A stretch of DNA of 64,000 nucleotides from Adiantum capillus-veneris. Taxonomy: Eukaryota; Streptophyta; Polypodiopsida; Polypodiales; Pteridaceae. The number at the start of each line of letters is the position of its first letter. Positions within the stretch are counted from its first letter, which is position 1. Positions 55,671 through 64,000 of this stretch are shown piece after piece. The notes under the pieces were generated by a model that was given only the letters and a program-made list of their open reading frames with translations, was not told the origin of the DNA and did not search any database. The stretch lies in the NCBI GenBank assembly GCA_014529385.2, contig CM043950.1:153996445-154060444 (forward strand). The letters run 5' to 3'. Both the position numbers and the translations under genes were made by a program.

Positions 55671-56039
55671 CGCTCACACCGTTACCGTTTTCTCACAATT
55701 CTTTCGAATTGTCGGTTTTAGACACCCTTGACTTCCGGATGCATTTTGAGGCCTTAAACGACGTTTTTTAAAAAAGTTGAACTGTATGGTTGCCATTGGC
55801 ATGCATTTAGTTCAGGTTCTGCTCTAAGATTTGTAGTGTCGCTCTTACGCTACATTTTGGTATAAAAACTTTTCCGATCCGATACCGTTTGTGAAAGTTA
55901 TGGCCAAAACAGTGAATTGCAGTTTAGAATGGTCAAAATGAGTCCGAATTCAATTTTGAAAGAAGATTTGGGATCTCTGTGACACTGTGAACACTCCTGT
56001 ATGGTCAAAATTACAGTTGGACCCTAAAACTGGCCTAGA

Positions 56040-57449
56040 GACATCCTACGCGTAGGATGTCTTTTTGCTCAGAATTTAACAAAATTTGGTCCAGAGACTC
56101 CCCTTAAGTCCAGCAACACAATGGTATGCTCAGAATTTCAATTGGACCTAAAAATGGCCTTGAGACATCCTACGTGTAGGATGTCTTTTTGCTCAGAATG
56201 ACTTGAAATTTTTACCCCAGCTTCTCCTTGATGTACTGATCCCAGTGGTGTGCTCATAGGTTGGTTTGGAGTCCTAAATTAAGCTGGAGACATCCTACGC
56301 TTAGGATGTCTTTTTGCTCTGTTTCAGCTCAAACTTGCACTGTAGCTTTCCCTTGATGTGCTAAACTCCCATCTCTTTTTATTTTTTGATTTTGACACTT
56401 GTAGGCTGGTCAAATGATCAAGAATATGTTCCAGAATCCTGATGTCTATTCTGATGAATTCCCAAGTCAAATCAGCTCCAAATTGGACCAAAATTGACTA
56501 GGGGGCTTGCCTCGGGCTCTAAAACTCCCCGCTAGGCCTATAGTCAGTATCTGGCTTCAATTTAATGCATTAGACATCCTACGCGTAGGATGTCTTTTTG
56601 CCCAGAATTTCAAATTCAAAGCACAGGCTCCCCTTGAGGTACTGATCACTTTGGTATGCTCAAAATTAAGTTTGGAGTGCAAAATCACACAGATGACATC
56701 CTATGTGTAGGATGTCTTTTTGACTTGTTTGACCCCAGACTTGACTCAAAGCTTCCCCTTGATGTCAGCAACACAGTGGTATGCTTAGATTTTGATTTGG
56801 ATTTCAAAAGACCCTAATTTTAGCTGTTCTAGTCTTTTTCAGTCAAAAGTGCTAAAGTCTGCTTAGGACCCCTGTTTCTCCCCCAAATAAGATGAAAACT
56901 CTCTCAGTCACTCAATATATCATGCAGATCATGCTCTTGCAGCCATCCTATGGTTTTGATCTTGGAATAATTCCTTGGCACAATTTGGGTAGGATGTCTG
57001 GCAATTTCATTCTATCTGGCCTTATCCTGTCAAGATGTGGTCAAATTTCCACTTTCCAGGTGAAAATAGGGTAAAACCTACCTTCTAAACACACTGGTCA
57101 ACTCAGATTCTCAAAAAAATGCCCAGATCACCCTATAGACATCCTACGCGTAGGATGTCTACTGCTGATTTTTTTACTCTGAAGTATTTCTGATGCCTTC
57201 TTATGCTCTCAGAAAGTGAAAGTATGCTTCACAAGTGCAACAACATGCAAAAATCACTCAATTTAACCTTTTTCTGAAAGTTTGCGTTTTCTGACTCCGC
57301 CTTTTGGTTTTTGGTCAACAAAACTAGGGAAAAACACTCAAGTCAATATGTTACTAGGGTAAAACCTACCCTCTGAACCCATTGGTAACCTCAGTTTTCC
57401 CAAATTCCCTGCCAAAAGTGCCCTGGAGACATCCTACGCGTAGGATGTC
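56040..57449. repeat. Array of seven 22-bp palindromes in degenerate repeat units of about 123 bp
   Basis: The arm GACATCCTACG followed by its reverse complement occurs at 56040-56061, 56164-56185, 56289-56310, 56573-56594, 56695-56716, 57138-57159 and 57428-57449. Four copies are perfect; the others differ only by 1-2 bases in the central six. A half copy lies near 56989. The first five are followed by CTTTTTG(C/A)(T/C), the last two by TACTG. Spacings are 124, 125, 284, 122, 443 and 290. Flanks share words such as GGTATGCTCA(G/A)AATT and CCCCTTGATGT, but are much more diverged than the palindromes. No coding potential. Confidence 0.95.
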
Positions 57450-59689
57450 TACTGTCTTAAAATGCAAATTTTTTCTGGTAGTAGTACTCTTTATGCTCTG
57501 TAGAGCTCTCAACAATAATCACAAAAAATTTTGGACTTCAAATCAGCTTCCAAACACAATTTATCATCTTTCCTACTTAGCGTTTTCCAATTCTCTGATG
57601 AGCCTATTAGCAAATAAGACATGCATAAAGTACTCTAGATCAGCAATCAAGATATCCTACTTACCCTACTCCTACTCATCAATGTGAGATGATGATTTTG
57701 ATGTCTTGGTTGGTTTGTGGTCTCACACGGAGTCTCAAGTCAACCTACCACCACATCTACCACTCGAACTCCTACTCTCTACACCACAATCTATTGAGAG
57801 GCGGAAGTGAAAAATATAGACCCGGTGGCCTCTACACCAAGACTATGCACAATGGCCTCATCATGGGGAATACACAATAGGGGCACCACCTAGCAAGATA
57901 TGCGGCTAGGACGCATACATATACACAATGAAGCATGCCATGGAAAAAAATTTCAAGATCCACGCCCAAATGTGGAATGGGGTGGTCGGAGAATAAGGTG
58001 AGAGGAGTGGTGAGTGAGTGAGAATGGGCTCGCTACGCATGCATGTAGTAAGGAAGATAACGAGGTGAGGGATACATGCAAGTATGCTCACTTCTCATAC
58101 AAAAGGTGGCGAATCCGCACACCTTAAGATGGAAGTAGCAAGATGATAGGAGTATAAGAGGGAGAGAGAGTGTGTATGTGTGGTGGCGAATCCGCACACC
58201 TTAACATAAGCAGAAAAAAAATGGCAAGGAACAAGCATATACCATACTCACAATGAGATGTATCCAAAGCGACACAAAGTATGGCACCAAGATGGAGTGT
58301 GTTGATTGCTTGCAAAAGATGAATACAATAGGTAGCGTATGGAAGGAAAATGAGAAGGGAACAAGATCGTAGGAGGCATAATGGAGAGATGGGAGTTGAT
58401 GGCGAGGAATATCATGAGTGTGTCCACCCTTCTTCTTCTTGAAATTGTGCCTTCAACCCTTAATTACAAGTGGTGTGGAGGTGTGGTGCTCATCTTTTGT
58501 GCATGGTGATGGTGATGATGATGGTGTTGTGATTATGTGATTAGGGTTCATGCTACAAGCATGTAGCACAAGAGTGTGTATGGATAGGTGTGTGTGTGTG
58601 TGTGTGTTCTCCCCCCAAGTGAGCTCTCATGGTCTCCTTATATAGGGAAGGAGGGAAGGATTCAGCAATATTTCTATTTGAGGTGAGTGTCCCACTTTGG
58701 TGACTAGGAAAATGGGGTGCATGTGACTGTGGCTCCCATCTTGTCTCCTCATTATTTAAAATACCAGAGTCAATAGAGAGAGAAGAAGAGAGAATGTGGG
58801 TAGGATGTAGAGGATAGGAAATATTTACAATAGTCTAGCTTTGGATAGACATAAGCTTATTAGGGAGAGAAGAGAGAGGTAATAAAATTATAAGAGAGGT
58901 TGTCGAAGGTGGATATTTGTTGATGAGGATGGATCCTCCAAAAATGGTGATAGAATTACTCTAGACTAGCCAAGACCTCATTAAAAGAGCCTTGTCTCTT
59001 GTAATCATGCTTGAAGACTTGTAGAACCATAGCCATTCTAGAAGGAAGAAAAGTGGGGATGGCCTGTGTCACCATTTCATGAGAAAACTGGGGTCCACTA
59101 CAAAAATCATATCTCCGTGTTCATAACTCCAAAAATTATGAAAAAAGTTGAGCTAAAAGTTGAGATCACGAGCTACATCTTTCATGTTGAACGCTCCTTC
59201 AGATTCGGGGTTCTTCTTTACTTAAAAAATTCAGCCAAATAATGTATTATTTGTGGCTGCAAAAGTCTTTTGGTGGTCCCCTTTGAGTGGACTTCTCTCT
59301 TGCCTTCAAGTGTAAGCTCCTTCATGTGTATGAAAACATGACCTAGAGTGTTGAAAAGATTGGCAATCATCTAGATGGAGGTATTATTGAAATTTGAAAG
59401 TGGGGTTGAGGTTTGAAAATAAAAACTAGTGAATAAAATATTTGGTAGAGTGGACTAATATATATACATGAAAAAAATATATTAGAAAATACTAGAATAT
59501 ATATATATATTTAATATTTAAGGTCAAAAGAGAGATCAACAAAGAAAGCTTACTTATTATGCTACATCGTGATTGATTAGCATAAGTATTATTTATTTAA
59601 TAAAGGCTAAAACGTTAGTGAAAAAGGGAAGAAAAAATCAAAGGTAACTTATATAATAGAAATATTTTTGGTAAAAGAGAAAAAAAATA
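57450..59689. other. No gene recognised; repeat words and TATA-like sites
   Basis: GGTGGCGAATCCGCACACCTTAA occurs in large part twice (58105-58127, 58182-58204). There is a short (GT)n at 58591-58606, TTATATAGGG at about 58640 and an AT-rich zone near 59500. This fills the gap between the array next to gypsy E and the gag of copia 2; it may be LTR or other non-coding element DNA. Confidence 0.45.
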
Positions 59690-60474
59690 TGGGGGGGTTC
59701 CCATGCATGGTAGTGATAGCACTTGATAACCTTTTTTATGGTAGTGATAGCACTTGACATTACGCATAGAACCTCGAGACTTACTGCGTAAGCCCCCATG
59801 TTCCTTGCTTTTGGCACGACTTTGAGTGCGACCCCTCTGTCTATCACTAGCAATATACGCATCACCATTCTTCTTGCCTTCGAGAGATTTCCTGCGAATC
59901 TCCTCGGTAAACAGAATCCCAGGGATGTCATTGTACACTAGACCGGTACCGGGTGCTGAGTTGCTAATCGCAGTACACAGCGTATCCCAAGACGAGGGTA
60001 AACTGCATAGCAAGAAGATACATTTTACTTTCTAATCGAATACCAAACCCTGAGTCGTCAATTGAGTGAAAATGATATTGAACTCATAAATGTGAGTAGA
60101 AATAGTGCCCTCTTCCTTCATACGAAGGTCAAACAGATTTTTCTTCAAGAAAACCTTATTTGTGGCACTTTTGTTCTCATAACTGGAACACAACTTATCC
60201 CATACATCTCTAGCAATCCTTTCTCCAACTATAGTAAAGTACACAGATTCGGTCAAATGCAAACGGAGGGTAGATTTGGTAGATTTGGCCTTAGCATCAA
60301 GTTTCTCCCACTCAACATCTGTATACTCGCCCTCTGGGTGCTCCATGATAGGATCCATCTGGCCTTTTTATATAAGAACATCTTGAATCTGCTCTTTCTT
60401 GACATCAAAATTTGTCCCCTCAAATTTCCATATATTATGAATATCCTTTTCACCACTAGATGACATGGCTGCAA
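59690..60474 (-). pseudogene. Copia 2 gag
   Basis: Minus-strand broken frames from near 60470: NIWKFEGTNFDVKKEQ (frameshifted), a stop, MDPIMEHPEGEYTDVEWEKL, STLRLHLTESVYFTIVGERI, VWDKLCSSYENKSATNKVFL, KKNLFDLRMKEEGTISTHIY, then a frameshift near 60030 and LPSSWDTLCTAISNSAPGTG. The zinc knuckle begins KCYHYHKKGY (second Cys changed to Tyr) and is duplicated at the break point: TGGTAGTGATAGCACTTGA occurs at about 59708 and 59741. After that, copia homology ends. Confidence 0.87.
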
Positions 60475-61529
60475 GCTAAAGATAATATGGTGATAAACAC
60501 TGGTAATTCTGGAAAAAATTCGGGAGTTTCCCTAGAAAAACTGACAGAATCTCAATCCAAAACTATCATAAGAGACCAATAACGCATCAAAAGTAATGCT
60601 CTCAGAGCATAAGACAGGCGCATCAACCACTAACTGTGCATAAAAAGTCAAAAGCTGACCCAAGACTGCCAACACGACGTCAAATGCACCTAGCCCTCTC
60701 TATACATGTCCTATGGTGAGGCCACGAAAAAGGGGTAGTCCAGCAACCTGTATCACTGATGAAAGGATCTCAACATTCGAGAATCCCCCAGCTCAAGAAA
60801 ACCTCACGCTATCGACCCTCACAAAAGATTATGCAGACAAGAAACCAGCCCAAACTCAGAAAGGGCCTCCGAACCGAGTCTCAAAAATGTTTGGGACTGC
60901 CAGAAACAAGTCAAATCGGCTCCACAAAAAGTACATATGGAAATTTCTGCAACTCACCGTACATCCACTGTCAACAATACTGCAAGGTGCAGTATACGCA
61001 CTCAAACAGGCGCCAAACAAAATGTGCATGCAGTAAAAAAATCCCTACGAGGAGTAAAACGGCTCTCAAAAGAGCTGAAGCACTATCAAAAGTGCCAAAA
61101 CAATGCATATGCGCATCAAGTAATCTCACTGAAATATGTGCTGATGCAAAACACTGCAACCTGTAAGAAACCTGGATGTCTTGTATGTATGCAAGAACCT
61201 GTGAGGAGATGCAATGCTGAAAAACCCGAGACAATGTCAATGCCAAAAAGTGCTCCTAATCAATCCATAAACACCATCTCAATAACACATAATAGCCATA
61301 AAACGGCTATATACCATCCCAAAATAGTCTTTGAACAACCTGCACCTGTGTCTTGTACCTGTAGCAAAAGTGGAGTTGAAAAATACAACTCCTGAAGCGT
61401 AGCTCGGATGAAGCTTTCGACTGCATGAACAGCTTCGAAAGGGCGGTAAAACCACAGGACATCCACTGAAAACTGTTTGCACTTTGAAAGTGCACGCGTG
61501 CGGATGCAAAAACGGCAAGCACAAACCCT
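60475..61529 (-). other. Copia 2 leader, non-coding
   Basis: Between the PBS and gag of copia 2. Several overlapping open stretches on both strands (60713-61395 and 60971-61625) show no motif and are not called. Confidence 0.55.
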
Positions 61530-61541
61530 GCTCTGATACCA
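61530..61541 (-). other. Copia 2 primer-binding site (initiator tRNA-Met)
   Basis: TGGTATCAGAGC on the minus strand, 2 bases after the 5' LTR, a perfect tRNA-iMet primer site. Confidence 0.95.
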
Positions 61542-61543
61542 GT

Positions 61544-61742
61544 TGAAGGTGCCACAAGAAGCGTGTGCGAGTGCAAGTGCGAAAGTAGAGAGAGAGAGAC
61601 CTGCTTTGGGTGGAGCGCACAACAACGTTATCCTGTTGCAGCTCCTTATTTTGTTGTATTAAAGAATAAGTGTATATAGGTTAAGTTAGTAGATGGGTTA
61701 GTAGTAAGTGGGATGTCCGGCTAGTTGGCCTGAATCCCAACA
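61544..61742 (-). repeat. Copia 2 5' LTR
   Basis: 199 bp; partner of 49701-49891. Target duplication GTTAG at 61743-61747. Confidence 0.93.
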
Positions 61743-63310
61743 GTTAGCTCCCCTGAGAAATGTCCTCCGGCTATACCCATGTGGGCTTCTTGTAGTATGT
61801 ATATATACTCATGCTCCCGTCTAAGAATATTGTCCTTCCCTAGCTTGTAGAGAGCTTCTGCAATTAGAAAGTAAGGTTCACATTCCTTTAACAGTTTTCG
61901 AGCTATTTCCTTACGAAGCTCTTTAGGTGGAAAACCATTAACTAAAAAGTTCACAATCTTCTCACTCCATTCAAGCACGGTCTCGACTAGGAATAGGGAA
62001 GTATCGGGAAATTCATCATCGATTCTAGTAGGGGCTTCACCATTGGGTATGCGAGACAAATGATCTGCCATGACATGTCTTTTACCGGGCCTCACCACAA
62101 CGATAAAATCAAACTCAAGAAGAATTAACAACCATCGTTTAATTCTTCCTATGGAACAATGTTTATTCACTAGATACAACATCGCTTGATGATCAACATA
62201 GAAAACACATTTGTTGGAAAGAAGGTAGTAGCAAAATTTCTTCACTGCGTAAATCATAGCTAAACCTTCCCGCTCTATAGTGGTGTAGTTCCTCTCAACC
62301 TCATTTAATTGATGACTTTCAAAGCTAATGTGATAGTCCAATCTATGTTCTATTATAGTGCAACAAATTTGGCTATGAAAGCATTTTTAGCTTGGTCCTC
62401 TAGTGCAATTCTTATTTGATTGTATCTTGAGTACCCATCTAAAAAGCTATCAGCTTCCTTCCCTGCAACTCTTTCTAGCACATGTTCCGAATATGGCAAG
62501 GGGAATGGTCTCTCCTAGTGGCGGCATTGACCTTCTTGAGATCCATGCACACTCTGAGTTTTCCATTCCTTTTTGGCACAATAACTATTGGAGACACCCA
62601 TTCTGAGTGCTCAATGGGGTATATGAATCCGCATTTAACATGATTTTCAATCTATTCTTGAACAATTTTTGCATACTTAGGATTCATTGGGTAGGGCCGT
62701 TGCTGGACTGGTTTAGCCATGCTATTCATGGGGATTGTGTGTTGCACCACGAAAGGTGGAACACCTTTCATATCATGATATGTCCAAGCAAACATATTCT
62801 TGAATTCCTTAAGAAGCTCCTTAAGGACATATTTCTCAGTCTCTATCAGATCTTGGGCAATGAAACAGGTTTAGACTCCTCACTTGAGTCTGCTAACTCC
62901 ATTTCCTTAACTATCGTGGGACCATCATAGACTCCATTACTTCCATCGATAGGTGTTCTCTGGGCCTTTGTATACACAACCTTACGCTCCACTGTGGTGT
63001 AAGATTTGAAATGATCAGGTGCAGGGTGTAAATCTGTGGGGTATTGTTGTTCTGTGGACTGTGATTTTCTCTTCCGCTTCCTTTTGTTGTTGAGCTAGCT
63101 CTTGATTTTGTCGTCTCCTTATAGTATGACTCAACTTTGGCATCTTTGTAGCTTCTAGCTGTGCGATGTCAATGGGTTGTGACTGCACCACATGAAGTTT
63201 TGAAGGTATTCACCCTAGTTATCTACCAACTTTTGATGAGCATCACATGCCCCCACATAATTAAGCCATTCTGTAGTACATTTCTTTTCATTTATTCTAG
63301 CACGATGGCG
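61743..63310 (-). pseudogene. Gypsy D, RT and RNase H part, with internal deletion
   Basis: Minus-strand relative of B from linker to integrase start. 63310-62930 matches the linker of B (ARINEKKCTTEWLNYVGACD). RT starts RPYPMNPKYAKIVQE, a stop, CGFIYPIEHSEWVSPIVIVP, KRNGKLRVCMDLKKVNAATR, FLDGYSRYNQIRI and ALEDQAKNAFIAKF. There, at about 62350-62370, about 600 bp are missing relative to B, including the catalytic box. RNase H follows: YHISFESHQLNEVERNYTTI, EREGLAMIYAVKKF, VFYVDHQAMLYLVNKHC, ADHLSRIPNGEAP, and the integrase entry ILQEAHMGIAGGHFSGELT. It joins 49700 across copia 2. Confidence 0.9.
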
Positions 63311-63649
63311 TGAAGCTCCACTCGCATGCTAAGAAAGATACTAGGGAGATGCACATTGAGCTTAATTGAAGCTCACTGATGAGTATTCAGGGCTCACTAA
63401 CGAGCTAGTTTTATGGTTAATGTATGCCAATGTGGCTTTAAAGGGCCAAAAAATGCCTCGACGATTCTAAAAAGGAGTATGCTTGAAGTGATTATAAATG
63501 GGAGATTATGGACTTGAACTATAGTGCTTGAAGTGCTCTACCAGCCTGTCTTTACGGCTCATCTATTGGAGCCACAGCGAAGAGGTTATGGAAGTTTGAA
63601 GTTTGAGTCAATTGCAGATCCGTACCGATTGGGCAATTGCATCTCTGAG
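63311..63649. other. No gene seen; junction between gypsy D and the next element
   Basis: Similarity of D to B stops near 63310. The following 340 bp have no open frame of note and no LTR ends that I can define. Confidence 0.45.
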
Positions 63650-64000
63650 TGCTCACTTTGTGGAGCACGTCGGTCTTTTCAGATCATTTTGTTTGCCAAG
63701 TGAAGAACCCTGTGTACAATGCTTCCTCAAACGCCAGCATATTGTGAGAAGGTAAAAACATACATATGGCGTAGAAGCCATAGAGGACTTCTTTGGAAGG
63801 TTGGCCACTGAGATCGTAACATAAATCTTTATTACCCTTGAGGAATGACATCCAAGGGGCGCCTGCTTGCGTTGGTCATGGAAAACTTCGATGCAGGTGA
63901 GCAGCATTTGGCAGATTTTATATAGCATTGCACATGATAAATCCGGTAGACTCTTGAAGAAGGAAATGGCACCCGTTAGGGTTTTCACCATGTATTCTTC
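63650..64000 (-). pseudogene. Homologue of the C-terminal part of the extra ORF of element C, running off the right edge
   Basis: In two minus-strand frames joined by a shift near 63845: LPDLSCAMLYKICQMLLTCI with EVFHDQ, then KDLCYDLSGQPSKEVLYGFY, MFLPSHNMLAFEEALYTGFF. Element C has DVLDLACQMLVKIARMIVTY with IQVFKD, then RDICWNLQDSPPRHILMAMY, MYLPSHYLQTFEEAFVAGFF, in the same order and spacing. It comes from a different, more diverged element that lies mostly outside the window. It ends at a TGA near 63685. Confidence 0.75.

Larger units (their letters stand above)
49701..61742 (-). mobile_element. Ty1/copia LTR retrotransposon 2 (minus strand), inserted in gypsy D, with its middle replaced
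   Basis: LTRs at 49701-49891 and 61544-61742, both starting TGAAGG and ending CCCAACA on the plus strand. The left copy lacks 8 bp near its start. The flanking 5-mers are GTTAA and GTTAG, a target duplication with one change. A perfect initiator tRNA-Met PBS lies at 61541-61530. Only gag (60474-59690) and the RT/RNase H end (50537-49961) remain; protease, integrase and most RT are gone and gypsy E plus unassigned DNA occupy that place. Confidence 0.9.

Noticed and set aside
54820-55721. Short frames after gypsy E
   Set aside because: They lie within the probable 3' LTR of E and show no recognisable protein.
56040-57449. CRISPR-like array
   Set aside because: The regular short motif is a palindrome without uniform spacers (122 to 443 bp), no cas genes exist, and this is plant retrotransposon DNA.
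60713-61625. Overlapping open frames on both strands in the leader of copia 2
   Set aside because: No domain or motif, and they overlap each other on opposite strands, as expected for chance open frames.
63990-64000. A start codon for the right-edge ORF
   Set aside because: The frame continues to the window border, so its true start cannot be placed.

Overview
This window is plant nuclear DNA made almost entirely of transposable elements in several nesting layers. The evidence is Ty3/gypsy and Ty1/copia polyproteins of plant type, primer-binding sites (PBS) matching plant tRNA-Asp and initiator tRNA-Met, a plant L1-type LINE, long GA/CT microsatellites, and one exon of a nucleolar-type DEAD-box RNA helicase. 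The style of the gypsy relics (left-edge and B/C/D types) made me think of a large, repeat-rich vascular plant genome such as a fern or gymnosperm. That is an impression only, and the species cannot be fixed from the sequence.

Left part (1-15270): a minus-strand gypsy reverse-transcriptase relic (1-910), a copia RNase H relic (1735-2165), a compound CT-CA-GA microsatellite directly beside a minus-strand helicase exon (2622-2783), a broken LINE (3540-5905), a minus-strand gypsy integrase relic with a short LTR (5909-7200), unrecognised ORFs with one zinc knuckle (10739-12391), GA-rich low-complexity DNA, and an LTR relic (14563-15013).

Centre (15266-47882): a nest that can be resolved to the base. 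Outer gypsy element B (15271-47877) has target-site duplication (TSD) TTCAT on both sides, a 570-bp 5' LTR and a tRNA-Asp PBS. It carries a decayed gag-PR-RT-RNase H-IN, an unusual second protease-like domain after integrase, an internal polypurine tract with U3-like DNA, and an extra acidic ORF. A minus-strand copia element (26829-31989) sits in its 3' part. Gypsy element C (33271-47489, TSD TGCTC, two 913-bp LTRs) sits inside the 3' LTR of B. C has gag, protease, RT and RNase H but no integrase, and instead carries an 1,119-codon ORF in the env position. LTR comparison by eye (about 2% for C, about 5% for B) fits this nesting order.

Right part (47883-64000): a plus-strand protease relic F, then a minus-strand gypsy D (close relative of B) split by a minus-strand copia element (49701-61742). 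That copia element in turn lost its middle to a 5'-truncated gypsy E (50540 to at least 54515) with two RNase H domains, followed by an array of seven 22-bp palindromes (56040-57449). The right edge carries a decayed homologue of the C-terminal part of the extra ORF of C.

How the parts work together: nothing in the window looks able to move by itself today. The most striking pattern is shared by two unrelated gypsy families: short, CpG-centred perfect palindromes repeated many times in non-coding DNA next to LTRs and leaders. Together with the long extra ORF that is conserved between elements, this is the best candidate for undescribed retrotransposon biology here.
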